A program made the position numbers and the translations under genes. The notes beneath the pieces are model-generated. The model worked only from the letters and a program-made list of their open reading frames with translations, was not told the DNA's origin and made no database searches. A DNA stretch of 64,000 nt from Acidovorax sp. RAC01. GTDB lineage: Bacteria; Pseudomonadota; Gammaproteobacteria; Burkholderiales; Burkholderiaceae_C. This document shows positions 53,757 to 63,036 of this stretch, in pieces (positions within the stretch are counted from its first letter, which is position 1; each line of letters begins with the position of its first letter). The stretch spans positions 3,839,501-3,903,500 of the forward strand of contig NZ_CP016447.1 of assembly GCF_001714725.1 (NCBI RefSeq). The letters are read 5' to 3'.

Positions 53757-56700
53757 GGGGTCTCCTCGTTTTCAGTGCAATAAGTGACGGTACGCAAAGC
53801 TAGCACTGGCGCGGGGGTGGTCTGGGTAGACCGTTGATTTCATTGACTTTCCTGTTCGCTTTGTAAACGGGTATGGTGGCCTCCCACTTTTGAGGTTCAC
53901 GATGCAGGGTTGGCACACAACGTTTTTGGGGATGCGTGGGCTCCCCCGCGATATCAGCGACTTCGAGATGAAGGCATTTTTCACCTTCGATGGTGCCGAG
54001 CGCGACGCAATCAATGCACGCCGAGGTGATTCCCACAAGCTTGGTCTGGCGCTCCATATTGGTTTCCTGCGCATGAGTGGGCGTTTGCTCGGTGCCTTTC
54101 GGGTAATTCCAGTAGCCTTGTGGCGCCACCTTGGCAACGAGCTTGGCATTGCAGCACCAGAAGTCGCCTCGCTGAGAGCCATGTATGAACGCGGGCGCAC
54201 GCTATTCGATCACCAACAAGTAGCCTGCACGGTCCTTGGATTCCAGTGGATGAGCGAGCACCAGCGCCGCTCACTGGTACGTGAACTGCGCGACGAAGTG
54301 GCGCGCTGCGCCGACCGCGATCAGCTACTCGTGCGGGCGCGTCAATGGCTGTACAAGAACAAGCTGGTGATCGTGCACGAGCGGGCAATTCGGACACTGA
54401 TTGCGGCGGCACTTGCCCAGCTTGAAGTTGAAACAGGCACCGCCATCGCCGCCAGCGTTGATCCAGCAACACTTGATCGCTGGCGAGCCTCAGTTTCAGA
54501 GCTGCGCCCAGATGGACAAACCCAGCAGAGTTGGCTATGGGCTGCACCGGCGAAACACTCAACCCGCCAAATCAGCGAGGTACTGGAGCGCATCGACCTG
54601 CTTTACACGCTGGACGTTCATAAGCACCTGGCAGACATCCCCGATCTCATCTTGCGCCGCTACGCGCGCCGACTTGTCTCCAGGCCGCCCTCAGCCGGAG
54701 CCAAGATCAAAGAGCCAGCGCGCACCGTGGAGGTCGCATGCTTTCTTCGGTATTGCCTGTTCACCACCACAGACCAGTTGATCCTTATGGTGCAGCGCCG
54801 GATCGCCGATCTGTGGCGTCAGGCTGCCGCCGATGTCCCCGCTACCGTCAATTGGGCCGCAATGTACAAAACGCTGCTCGGCGAACTTGTTGCCTTGAGC
54901 GCGCAAGGTGCGGTGCCAGATGCTGAGTTGCGTGCCCGTCTTGAAGCCTTGATCACCGAAACCCAGAAACGCAAACCACCGAGCAGGGCCTCCCTGGTCC
55001 GCGAGGGATTGATTGATGGAATTCGCCCCGTGCGGTCGTTGCTCGTCGCCATTGCAAAGCTGCCCTGGCAGGCCACCGGCGAGCATCCTGCCATCGAGTA
55101 CCTTGCCAAGCTGCAAGCTTTATATCTCAAAGGATCCAGAAAGCTGCCAGTTGAAGTGGTGGCACCAAGTCTGGGAATGATCTGGCAGGTTTCGATCTCC
55201 AGCCCAGACCGGGAACGGGCGTTTCAGGCGTTGGAGGTGGCCACCCTGTTTGCCCTGCGCCGCGCGGTGCGCAATGGCTCGGTCTGGATTGAGCACAGCC
55301 TGAGCTTTCGGGGTCGTGCGCGCTTGTTCTTCACGGACGAGCGTTGGCAGGCAGAGTCCAAGAAACACTATGCCCGTCTATCGTTACCCAGCAAGGCTGC
55401 CACTTTCTTGAAGCCTTTGCTGGCCAGAGTAACTGCCGGTGTCGATGCGGTGGCCGCTGCAGCCCGCAGTGGCGTACTGCGCGTGGATGATGAACTCCAT
55501 TTGTCGCCATTGCCCGCAGAGGACGAAGACCCAGAAGTGACCAAGCTGCGCGCGGCTTTGGATCACCGCATCGGTGAGGTTCAATTGCCGGAAGTGATTC
55601 TGGCCGTTGACGCCCAGGTGCGCTTTAGCTGGATCATGCTCGGACGTGAGCCGCGCTCTACCGACGAGCTGCTGATGGTCTATGCCGGCATCATGGCCCA
55701 CGGCACCAGTCTGACTGCGGTCGAATGCGCGCGCATGATTCCGCAATTGTCTGCCACCAGCATTCGCCAGGCCATGCGCTGGGCGCGGGACGAACGGCGT
55801 CTGAGCCAGGCCTGCCAGGCTGTGCTGGAATTCATGCAGCGACACCCGATTGCCGCCACCTGGGGGCGGTCCGATTTGGCATCTTCTGACATGATGAGCA
55901 TGGAGACCACCAAACGGGTGTGGCAAGCCCGGCTTGATCCTCGGCGCAACACACCTTCCATTGGAATCTACTCCCATGTAAAAGACCGGTGGGGCATCTT
56001 CCATGCGCAGCCCTTTGTGCTCAATGAGCGCCAGGCGGGCGTGGCCATTGAAGGTGTCATCCGCCAAGAAAAGCTGGAGACCAGCCAGCTTGCTGTGGAT
56101 ACCCATGGCTACACCGACTTTGCCATGTCACATGCCCGTTTGCTTGGTTTTGATCTTTGCCCGCGGTTGAAGGAACTCAAACAGCGCCACCTCTTTGTGC
56201 CACGCGGCACCAAAGTGCCCGCAGAAATCGCTGCGGTGTGCGAAGCCAATGTCGACGTCGCTTTGATCGAAAAGCATTGGGATAGTCTGGTGCACCTGGC
56301 AGCCTCGGTCATGAGCGGACATGCCAGTGCGGTGGCAGCTCTTGCGCGGTTCGGTTCTGCCGCCCAGGGCGATCCAATCTATGAGGCTGGCGTGCAATTG
56401 GGGCGGTTGCTGCGTACGGCGTTTTTGGCTGACTACTTTGTCAAGGACGCTTTCAGGAACGAGTTGCGCCGGGTGCTCAATCGGGGCGAGGCTGTTAACG
56501 CCCTCAAGCGCGCCATTTATACCGGCCGGATCAGCCCGGCGCAGGCCAAACGTGTCGATGAAATGCAGGCTGTGGCCGATGCGTTGAGCCTGATGGCCAA
56601 CATCGTGATGGCGTGGAATACCTCACAGATGCAGGCGGTCCTGGATCGCTGGTCGAACCGCCGCCAGGTCATTCCACCGGAACTGATCGGGAAGATTGCG

Positions 56701-56960
56701 CCCACCAGGCTGGAGAGCATCAACTTGCGGGGTGTGTTTCGCTTCCCGGTTGACCGCTATGCTGACCAAATCCTGCCTTCGCGGCCAAATGCATCGATAA
56801 CTGGCACCAATGGATGAAACCGACCACGGTTTGACGCCACGAATCGCAGATTTGAAAGTGAACAGGAAAGTCAATGAAATCAACGATCTACCAACACCAC
56901 CTCCGCGCCAGTGCTAGCTTTTCGTACCGTCACTTATTGCACTGAAAACGAGGAGACCCC
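53757..56960 (+). mobile_element. IS1071 copy 2 (Tn3-family)
   Basis: 3,204 bp, apparently identical to copy 1 and in the same orientation, with the same long inverted repeats (53757-53866, 56851-56960). Flanking 5-mers are TTCAT (left) and AACAA (right): no target duplication, and AACAA does not match GACCA outside copy 1. It truncates the 51840 gene on the left and an IS21 istB gene on the right. Confidence 0.95.
53902..56817 (+). CDS. tnpA: IS1071 Tn3-family transposase TnpA (second copy)
   Basis: Product identical in sequence to the copy at 19052-21967 (971 aa, Tn3-family DDE transposase). Both copies look intact, so either could drive one-ended or cointegrate transposition of the whole bracketed region. 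Confidence 0.94.
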   Translation: MQGWHTTFLGMRGLPRDISDFEMKAFFTFDGAERDAINARRGDSHKLGLALHIGFLRMSGRLLGAFRVIPVALWRHLGNELGIAAPEVASLRAMYERGRTLFDHQQVACTVLGFQWMSEHQRRSLVRELRDEVARCADRDQLLVRARQWLYKNKLVIVHERAIRTLIAAALAQLEVETGTAIAASVDPATLDRWRASVSELRPDGQTQQSWLWAAPAKHSTRQISEVLERIDLLYTLDVHKHLADIPDLILRRYARRLVSRPPSAGAKIKEPARTVEVACFLRYCLFTTTDQLILMVQRRIADLWRQAAADVPATVNWAAMYKTLLGELVALSAQGAVPDAELRARLEALITETQKRKPPSRASLVREGLIDGIRPVRSLLVAIAKLPWQATGEHPAIEYLAKLQALYLKGSRKLPVEVVAPSLGMIWQVSISSPDRERAFQALEVATLFALRRAVRNGSVWIEHSLSFRGRARLFFTDERWQAESKKHYARLSLPSKAATFLKPLLARVTAGVDAVAAAARSGVLRVDDELHLSPLPAEDEDPEVTKLRAALDHRIGEVQLPEVILAVDAQVRFSWIMLGREPRSTDELLMVYAGIMAHGTSLTAVECARMIPQLSATSIRQAMRWARDERRLSQACQAVLEFMQRHPIAATWGRSDLASSDMMSMETTKRVWQARLDPRRNTPSIGIYSHVKDRWGIFHAQPFVLNERQAGVAIEGVIRQEKLETSQLAVDTHGYTDFAMSHARLLGFDLCPRLKELKQRHLFVPRGTKVPAEIAAVCEANVDVALIEKHWDSLVHLAASVMSGHASAVAALARFGSAAQGDPIYEAGVQLGRLLRTAFLADYFVKDAFRNELRRVLNRGEAVNALKRAIYTGRISPAQAKRVDEMQAVADALSLMANIVMAWNTSQMQAVLDRWSNRRQVIPPELIGKIAPTRLESINLRGVFRFPVDRYADQILPSRPNASITGTNG

Positions 56961-57338
56961 AACAAGTCCGGGCAGTTGGCACACCGGCTGATGTACGTCG
57001 ATCTGGTGATCCTGGATGAACTGGGCTACCTGCCGTTCACGCAGTCGGGCGGTGCGATGCTGTTCCACCTGCTCTCCAAGCTCTACGAGCGAACGAGCGT
57101 GGTGATCACCACCAACCTCACCTTCTCGGAATGGAGCAGCGTCTTCGGCGACGCCAAGATGACAACCGCCTTGCTCGACCGCCTCACGCACCACTGCCAC
57201 ATCGTGGAGACAGGCAATGAGAGCTGGCGATTCAAGCACTCCAGTGCCGCTGGCGCGGCACCGTCCAAGCCACGTGCAAAAGCTCAGAAAGGAGATCGAA
57301 AAGCAGCAGACCCGATAGACTTATCCACAACCGAGTAG
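56961..57338 (+). pseudogene. IS21-family IstB ATP-binding protein, 5' truncated
   Basis: An in-frame segment from the IS1071 boundary, [20 protein letters not shown] (Walker B: VILDE), then [20 protein letters not shown] and [16 protein letters not shown] (sensor I) to a C-terminal basic tail. Walker A and about half of the ~250 aa protein are missing, replaced by IS1071. IstB normally assists IstA transposase; istA is absent. Confidence 0.88.
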
Positions 57339-57420
57339 CCAGAACATCCATCAACCCAGTGGCTCAGTATTCGACGTGATCACTGGCTCAGTTGTGCTGA
57401 TGAATCAACAGGCACGTATC
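57339..57420. repeat. Remnant terminal region of the IS21-family element
   Basis: Two related blocks (GTGGCTCAGTATTCGACGTG and ACTGGCTCAGTTGTGCTGAT) follow the istB stop, the arrangement of multiple terminal repeats seen at IS21-family ends. The exact end is not certain. Confidence 0.45.
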
Positions 57421-57494
57421 GTTTTTCCTAACAGCGCACCCGTCCTTGATGGACGGCTCCGAAGATACATCTCAAACAGTCCACAAACCGTCTA

Positions 57495-58427
57495 CTAAAG
57501 CCATTTGAACCAGCGAAAGACCGCTACCAACCCAACACTCATTAGTAAGCAAAGACCTACCAACACCCAGAAGCCATTGGTGGCATCTGCGAACGGCAGT
57601 CCCAGAAGATTGGCGCCAAACAGGCCAGTGACAAAGTTCAAGGGCAAGAAGATTGTGGATACCACGGCAAAAACATAAGAGCTTTGATTCAGCTGTCGCT
57701 CCTGAATGCGGTTTGCCTGGTCACTGAGGATATCGATACGGTCACGCAAATTCTCCAGCGTTTCGAGCAACCGCAACAGCTGGTTCAGGTGCTCCTCCAG
57801 TCGGCCTCGGTGATTTATATTCAGCGGCGGGACGACGAGAGTTGTCAACGTTTGAAGAACGGCTCGCTGGGGGCCAAGATGACGAAGAAAGCCAGAGATC
57901 GCGGTCTGGGTATTGGCCATGCTCGGGCATGCCGCTTCCGTCTGGTGCTGAACCAGAAGGCCGCCGATCAGATCCACCCCATCCTCCAGCATCTCGACCT
58001 GCTCGGAAACTTCCGCGAGGTGCTCTTCGATGAGATCGCAAAGGAAGTCACCTGGCGTTGCAGGGCCGCGCCCCTGAGAGATGTCTTCTGCAAGTTCGAG
58101 GATGGGATCCACATCCTCCTCGCGGGTCGTGATAACCCGACGCTCATCAATCCAGATTCGCATGGACACCATGTCCTCTGGATGCCCCACTCCATCAGCT
58201 CTCAGATGCATCGCTTTGAGCAGAACCATCACACCCTGCCCGTGGACGCGCAACCGCGACCGGGTATCTTCAGAGACCATCGCTGCGGCGATCAGCTTGT
58301 CCAGGCCGGTCGCGCTCGAGAGAAAACCTTCCGTCTCGCGGTGGTGGATGCACATGTGCAACCACGACGCACCGCCGGTCATCTGGAGAAGATGGAGGAA
58401 CCCAGGCGTACGCTCTGCTTCGATCAT
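57495..58427 (-). CDS. zntB: CorA/ZntB-family metal ion transporter
   Basis: A 310 aa protein: long N-terminal cytoplasmic domain starting MIEAERTPGFLHLLQM, a stalk helix (LRLLETLENLRDRIDILSDQ), and two C-terminal membrane helices (VFAVVSTIFLPLNFVTGLFG; GFWVLVGLCLLMSVGLVAVF). The CorA GMN motif reads GAN (FGANLLG), a ZntB-like variation, so Zn2+ or another divalent cation is more likely than Mg2+. Last gene of the eight-gene leftward run, 5 bp after the MOSC gene. Confidence 0.85.
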   Translation of the reverse strand: MIEAERTPGFLHLLQMTGGASWLHMCIHHRETEGFLSSATGLDKLIAAAMVSEDTRSRLRVHGQGVMVLLKAMHLRADGVGHPEDMVSMRIWIDERRVITTREEDVDPILELAEDISQGRGPATPGDFLCDLIEEHLAEVSEQVEMLEDGVDLIGGLLVQHQTEAACPSMANTQTAISGFLRHLGPQRAVLQTLTTLVVPPLNINHRGRLEEHLNQLLRLLETLENLRDRIDILSDQANRIQERQLNQSSYVFAVVSTIFLPLNFVTGLFGANLLGLPFADATNGFWVLVGLCLLMSVGLVAVFRWFKWL

Positions 58428-58432
58428 GGCTC

Positions 58433-58969
58433 TCAGCCCACGGTGGATTCAACGTCAAGGTTAACGGTATCTCCAACCCGTAGCACGCCACCTACGACGA
58501 TCCGTGCCGTGGCGCCCCCGTGACCACGCAGCGCGGCGTAACCGCCTTCACCGAGCTCGTCCTCCATGCGTGAACAAGGAGGACATGGCCCCGTGATTTC
58601 AATGCGGACCGAACCGCCAATTCGCCAGACAAAGCGCTCTTCCCGGAAAGGTGAATGCATCGCGGCGATGTTGATCCCCGAGATCACGAGGTTGCGCCGC
58701 AAACGCTCCGGGGCAATTGGGGCTTGCCCCGTCCAGACCCCGAGCAAGCTGAGGTGCTCAGCCTGGATCAGACTCAGCTCGCGATGGCGTTGCGCATCCG
58801 ACTGACGAAGCCGCAGGGAGCGGTGATCGCCAATCAGCCCGAGACCCGGTTCGGCCCTGGCCTCCTGCACGGACACAGCGTCCTTGAGGCGATCCGGGCG
58901 CAGAACGATGGCACCAAGTCGACCTGTGCCATGAAAGCGCCGGACCAAGTCGCGCAGCGTGCCGCCCAT
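58433..58969 (-). CDS. MOSC-domain protein
   Basis: A 178 aa MOSC-fold protein: RRNLVISGINIAAM, GSVRIEITGPCPPCSRMEDE with the conserved Cys of MOSC sulfur carriers, and GHGGATARIVVGGVLRVGD. MOSC domains bind molybdenum cofactor or transfer sulfur to metals. Fits with the sulfite-oxidase-like molybdoenzyme four genes upstream in the same run. 23 bp after the GreA-like gene. Confidence 0.87.
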   Translation of the reverse strand: MGGTLRDLVRRFHGTGRLGAIVLRPDRLKDAVSVQEARAEPGLGLIGDHRSLRLRQSDAQRHRELSLIQAEHLSLLGVWTGQAPIAPERLRRNLVISGINIAAMHSPFREERFVWRIGGSVRIEITGPCPPCSRMEDELGEGGYAALRGHGGATARIVVGGVLRVGDTVNLDVESTVG

Positions 58970-58992
58970 CGTTCAGACTCGAATGAGGTGCA

Positions 58993-59439
58993 TCACAAGA
59001 CTTCCTCTATGTGCAGTTCGCGTTGCCGGAAGCTGACAACATCACCGGCTCGGGCATCTGCGATCGCTGCGTAGATGGGCGCCTGGGTGGAAATTCCCAT
59101 GTAGGTGTTGCCGTCGCACTGGAAGGCATCGCTAGCAACCGCAATCACGAACCAACGCCCGTCGATGCGAACCACGGCGCCTGTCTCCACCGAATCCCGG
59201 GGACCGAAATCGATCTGACGTAAGACTTCCAGGGCCTCCTGATGATCGTGAATGGGGCATTCGAACGCCTGCGCCAGAGCGGCATTGTTGACGGCCCGCG
59301 ACGCCGCATCGCTTTCACTGGGTTCATCTCCGCGGCCCGCCGCACCGACCAGGTATTGCGCATAGGTCTGTTCAGCAAACCGCAGGCGCCCTTCGGCAAG
59401 GTCCAGCATGGTCTGGCGCAGATGGGTCTTGTTGCTCAT
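58993..59439 (-). CDS. GreA/GreB C-terminal-domain-like protein
   Basis: A 148 aa protein whose second half (DFGPRDSVETGAVVRIDGRW; FVIAVASDAFQCDGNTYMGI; RAGDVVSFRQRELHIEEVL) matches the FKBP-like C-terminal domain of Gre factors (V-x-x-GS/GAVV, and the GD-x-V final strand). The N-terminal half is helical but shorter and lacks the GreA coiled-coil tip acidic pair as I read it. It may bind RNA polymerase's secondary channel as a stress regulator. 13 bp downstream of egtD. Confidence 0.75.
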   Translation of the reverse strand: MSNKTHLRQTMLDLAEGRLRFAEQTYAQYLVGAAGRGDEPSESDAASRAVNNAALAQAFECPIHDHQEALEVLRQIDFGPRDSVETGAVVRIDGRWFVIAVASDAFQCDGNTYMGISTQAPIYAAIADARAGDVVSFRQRELHIEEVL

Positions 59440-59452
59440 TAGGACTCCTTTT

Positions 59453-60430
59453 TCAGGTCGACGTTTGTTGCGTTGGGGTGAACGGTAGCCGGTGCCAGAC
59501 GGTGATGGCGTACCAGCCTCGGGGGTCGGTCAGGGTGCAGGTGTTGTCAAACCCGCTTCGGCGTGCGAGGTGTTCGATTGAAGCCAGGGAGTATTTCTGG
59601 GATTGCTCTGTATAGATGGTCTCCCCGGCATGGAATACAAACCCTCGGTCAAGGGTTCTGCTGTGGACCACCTGGTCAACTTGGCTCACCAGAAAGCTTC
59701 TGGCCACGTGTTCCAGCGGACAGTAGCTGGCGTAGTGCCGAAATTTCGTCAGATCGAAGTCCATGCCCAACTCGCGATTCAACCGCGTCAGCAGATTCAA
59801 ATTGAACGCAGCGGTCACGCCCTGTGAATCGTCGTATGCTGCGCGCAACATGGCCGGGTCCTTGACCAGATCCAGACCAAGCAGCACAAGGTCACCCGGG
59901 CGCAAATGCGAATGCACCCGCTGCAGCAGCTTGACGGCACCGTGTTCGTCGAGGTTGCCCAGATTGCTGCCCAGCAACATTGCAACCTGGCGTCGCCCTT
60001 CGGCAATCTGAGGCCAATGCTCGAAATAGTCTCCCAGCACCGGTTCGATGGCCATGCGGGGGAGGTACGTGTCAAAGCGGCGGCTCAGATCCGCTAGGGC
60101 GTGTGCGGACACATCCATAGGCCTGTAGATGCAATCCACTTCACGTTGCGCCAGTGCCTGGCACAGCGACAGCGTTTTGGCCCCGTCGCCGCTGCCCAGT
60201 TCAATCAGATCGATCGGGCTGCACCGAGGATCTATCCACCGGGAAAGCTCATCCGCGCGTGAGCGCAGCAGCTCGTGCTCAAGGCGTGTGAGGTAGTACT
60301 CGGGCAGCGCCATGATCTGCTGAAACAGGCGCGAGCCCTCATCGTCGTAGAACCAAGCGGATGAGAGCGCCTTCTGTGGTCGCGTCAACCCTTGCAGAAC
60401 ATGCTCCGTCAGTCTGTCCCGATCAGTCAT
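59453..60430 (-). CDS. egtD: L-histidine N-alpha-methyltransferase EgtD
   Basis: Trimethylates histidine to hercynine, the first step of ergothioneine synthesis. 325 aa, usual length. Seen: SSAWFYDDEGSRLFQQIMAL with PEYYLTRLE (substrate His site), SAM loop DLIELGSGDGAKT, MLLGSNLGNLD, and YCPLEHVARSFLVS. The ATG at 60430 overlaps the egtB stop by 4 bp (ATGA). A longer frame to 60820 is antisense-like extension inside egtB. Confidence 0.95.
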   Translation of the reverse strand: MTDRDRLTEHVLQGLTRPQKALSSAWFYDDEGSRLFQQIMALPEYYLTRLEHELLRSRADELSRWIDPRCSPIDLIELGSGDGAKTLSLCQALAQREVDCIYRPMDVSAHALADLSRRFDTYLPRMAIEPVLGDYFEHWPQIAEGRRQVAMLLGSNLGNLDEHGAVKLLQRVHSHLRPGDLVLLGLDLVKDPAMLRAAYDDSQGVTAAFNLNLLTRLNRELGMDFDLTKFRHYASYCPLEHVARSFLVSQVDQVVHSRTLDRGFVFHAGETIYTEQSQKYSLASIEHLARRSGFDNTCTLTDPRGWYAITVWHRLPFTPTQQTST

Positions 60431-61635
60431 GCGGACTCCCGCGAGCGAACAGGACGGATGCCCGTGAACTGCCAACGCAACGGAGCGTGAAAGAAGTTCC
60501 GGTATGTCAAACGGGCGTGGCCCGGCGATGTGGCCCAGGACGCTCCGCGCAAGACCTGCTGGTTCACCATGAACTTCCCGTTGTATTCGCCCACTGCGCC
60601 CTCGCTGCGGGCAAAACCGGGATAGGGCTGATAGGCACTGCGCGTCCATTCCCATCGACGCCCCCAGTCGAACCGGCTTGCCGCTGCTTCCCACTCGAAC
60701 TCGGTGGGCAATCGCCACCCCGCCCAATCGCAGAAAGCGTGTGCCTCGTAGTAACTGACATGCGTGACTGGTGCCTGACTGGTCAGCGGCATCACCCCCT
60801 GGAGCGTGTAATGACCCCATCCGTCAGGCTGGTTAGGGTCGGGCTGCCAGTACATCGGCGCACGGAATTTAAGCGTTTGCACCCAGTCCCAGCCTTCCGC
60901 ATGCCAGAGCGAATGGCGCTGATATCCTCCGTCGCGCATGAACTGAAGGTATTCATCATTGGTGACTAGCGCCACACGGATGTCTACTCCTTGAATGAGC
61001 GCCAAATGCGATGGCGACTCGTTGTCGAAGGCGAACCCTGGCCCCTGGTGGCCCATGCGAATCGTCTGCCCTTCGACGCTAAGCCAATCGTCCAGTGGTG
61101 GGCAGGTTCCATCATGTTCGGCCGTCACATCTTGGGGACCGATGCCCAGAGGGTCATACGCCGGATGCAATGGGTTGTGGCCCAGGATGTACTTGATGTC
61201 TGTGATCAGCAACTCCTGATGCTGTTGTTCATGCTGCATGCCCAGCTCTACCAAGGCCGCGACCGCGGGCTCCAGTGGTTCCTTCAGCATACGGCGCATG
61301 GACTCGTCCACATGCGCGCGATACGCCATCACCTCAGCCACCGTCGGGCGACTCAAGCTCCCTCGCTGCGGGCGTGCCAGGTGAGCGCCCTCCGATTCGT
61401 AGTAGCTGTTGAACAGGTAGCCATACAGAGGATGGAACAGTCGATAGTCCGGCTGTTGTTTCGCGAGGACAAAAGTCTCGAAGAACCACGTGGTGTGGGC
61501 CAAGTGCCACTTCGGCGGACTGACGTCGGAAACCGGTTGGGGAACATGGTCCTCGGCACTCAGAGGGGCACACAGACGTTCGCTGCGCGAACGGACAGAG
61601 ACGTATCGGGTTAGGCGGATGTCTTCAGGTGTCAC
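60427..61635 (-). CDS. egtB: Ergothioneine biosynthesis sulfoxide synthase EgtB
   Basis: Iron enzyme joining hercynine and a cysteine-type thiol with O2. 402 aa with an N-terminal DinB-like domain (PPKWHLAHTTWFFETFVL and the iron-site HEQQHQELLITDIKY) and a C-terminal FGE-sulfatase-like domain (PVTHVSYYEAHAFCDWAGWR, RLPTEFEWEAAA, and GASWATSPGHARLTYRNFF). All iron ligands (first His, HxxxH pair) are present. No egtC glutamyl hydrolase is adjacent, so cysteine-using (direct) synthesis is plausible. Lies 21 bp after the reductase gene. Confidence 0.94.
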   Translation of the reverse strand: MTPEDIRLTRYVSVRSRSERLCAPLSAEDHVPQPVSDVSPPKWHLAHTTWFFETFVLAKQQPDYRLFHPLYGYLFNSYYESEGAHLARPQRGSLSRPTVAEVMAYRAHVDESMRRMLKEPLEPAVAALVELGMQHEQQHQELLITDIKYILGHNPLHPAYDPLGIGPQDVTAEHDGTCPPLDDWLSVEGQTIRMGHQGPGFAFDNESPSHLALIQGVDIRVALVTNDEYLQFMRDGGYQRHSLWHAEGWDWVQTLKFRAPMYWQPDPNQPDGWGHYTLQGVMPLTSQAPVTHVSYYEAHAFCDWAGWRLPTEFEWEAAASRFDWGRRWEWTRSAYQPYPGFARSEGAVGEYNGKFMVNQQVLRGASWATSPGHARLTYRNFFHAPLRWQFTGIRPVRSRESA

Positions 61636-61656
61636 GGCAGATGAGAAAAAAGAGAG

Positions 61657-62418
61657 TCAACTTCCGAAGCGCTCGGTGCGGATGGAGACCTCGGGCACAT
61701 TTAGCCCGGTGACCATATGAACGATGGACTCGACAAAGTCATTACGCCCGCAGATGAAAACCTGCGCAGATTCGGTCGCCACATCACCCAATTGCTGCAA
61801 TGCCCAAGCAACATCGGCTCCATCAATGCGGCCAACGTGGTCCTGTGCGCGCGGGGCACAGGTATCCCGCGAGAGCGCCAGTCGGCTGCGAAACCGCGGC
61901 GTAAACGCTTCCCATCGCTGCAGGGTGGGCCAGAGCAACACTTCGTCAAGATGGCGTGCGGCAACCAACAGCGTTGTATGCGCTTGGCTGTATGCACCCA
62001 CGCGTTGCGCTGCCATGGACAAAAGGGGAACGACGCCAGATCCTCCCCCAATCAGCAAGGCTGGTCGTGTGTTCGACTCGTCAAGCACAAAATGACCTCC
62101 AACCGGTCCGAGGACTTCAATCGTTTCGCCGTGCTGGGCCTTGTCGTGAAACCAGGTGGATACTTCGCCATCGTCCAAACGCTCAATGCCAAGCTCATAG
62201 AGCCCGGTACGTTGAGGAGGTGAGAGGAGTGAATAGCTCCGTTGTGCCTGATAGCCGTCTTCCGCTGTCAGTCGGACATCCAAATGCTGGCCCGGCCTCG
62301 GGCGAACCCATCTGTCAGGACGCAGCACCACCCGCATGACGCGTGGAGTCAGTGCCTGCAACGCATCGATGCGTGCGGTCTGCCAGCTCAGCCGGTGTTG
62401 ACCAACAGCCTCATCCAT
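61657..62418 (-). CDS. FAD/NAD(P)H oxidoreductase (ferredoxin-reductase-type)
   Basis: A 253 aa FNR-family protein: FAD motif QRSYSLLS (RxYS), pyrophosphate/NAD(P) loop LLIGGGSGVVPLLSM, ribose motif in VAARHLDE, and the C-terminal FICGRNDFVESIVHMV. No iron-sulfur cluster motif. In similar clusters such reductases pass electrons to the neighbouring sulfite-oxidase-like protein; that is inference. Start at ATG 62418 overlaps the preceding gene's stop by 8 bp. Confidence 0.87.
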   Translation of the reverse strand: MDEAVGQHRLSWQTARIDALQALTPRVMRVVLRPDRWVRPRPGQHLDVRLTAEDGYQAQRSYSLLSPPQRTGLYELGIERLDDGEVSTWFHDKAQHGETIEVLGPVGGHFVLDESNTRPALLIGGGSGVVPLLSMAAQRVGAYSQAHTTLLVAARHLDEVLLWPTLQRWEAFTPRFRSRLALSRDTCAPRAQDHVGRIDGADVAWALQQLGDVATESAQVFICGRNDFVESIVHMVTGLNVPEVSIRTERFGS

Positions 62419-63019
62419 AGCGCTCTTCCTTGAAAGGGTCGCCTCGCATGTGATAGCCCCGCAGTTCCCAGAACCCGGCCTCGTCGCGCTCGTTGAACTG
62501 CAGCGCATTGACCCACTTGGCCGACTTCCAGAAGTAGAGATGCGGCACCAACAGGCGTGCCGGTCCCCCGTGCTCGGGCGCGAGCGGTCGGTCGTCGTAG
62601 TGCGTTGCGATCATTGCGCGCCCTTGTGTCAGATCGGCCAACGGCACGTTGGTGGAGTAGCCGTCCTGAGAATGCGCCAACACCCAAGGCGTGGGCGCTT
62701 CCAGTCCGGCCGCCTGCAACAAGGTGTCCAACGTCACACCGCGCCAGCGGGTGTCGAATTTCGACCAGGTGGTAACGCAATGGATATCGACCACCTGCTC
62801 GGTCTGGGGCAGGGCCTGGAATTCGCTCCAGGTCCAAACGCGAACCGGCCGCACACCGACCTTCAAGGTCAAGCGCCAATCGCCAAGCGCCAAGGCTTTT
62901 GGGGTGGGGCCCGCAGTCAGCACGGGAAAACCTTCCGTCAGGGACTGTCCTGGCGGAAGTCGACCGCCGTGGTTGTGGACATCGCGATTGCGGCCGCTGA
63001 ATGAGCGGTTGATGGGCAT
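62411..63019 (-). CDS. Sulfite-oxidase-like molybdopterin oxidoreductase
   Basis: A 202 aa protein of the sulfite-oxidase/YedY superfamily: the molybdenum-ligand cysteine Cys81 in DIHCVTTWSKFDTRWRGV, GYSTNVPLADL, LAPEHGGPARLLVPHLYFWK and a final GYHMRGDPFKEERYG, which is typical of the small cytoplasmic subfamily. No Tat signal is visible, so it likely acts in the cytoplasm with the adjacent FAD reductase. The ATG at 63019 is preceded by GGAGGAC. Substrate unknown. Confidence 0.9.
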   Translation of the reverse strand: MPINRSFSGRNRDVHNHGGRLPPGQSLTEGFPVLTAGPTPKALALGDWRLTLKVGVRPVRVWTWSEFQALPQTEQVVDIHCVTTWSKFDTRWRGVTLDTLLQAAGLEAPTPWVLAHSQDGYSTNVPLADLTQGRAMIATHYDDRPLAPEHGGPARLLVPHLYFWKSAKWVNALQFNERDEAGFWELRGYHMRGDPFKEERYG

Positions 63020-63036
63020 GGTGTGGGTCCTCCGGC

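Noticed and set aside
18902..56965. 5-bp target duplication around the whole IS1071 bracket
   Set aside because: Outer flanks are GACCA and AACAA, and inner flanks AAGTG and TTCAT; no pair matches.
57684..58523. 279-codon rightward frame
   Set aside because: Antisense shadow of zntB.
60431..60820. N-terminal extension of EgtD
   Set aside because: It is antisense-phase sequence within egtB; the ATG at 60430 gives the normal 325 aa length and an ATGA overlap.
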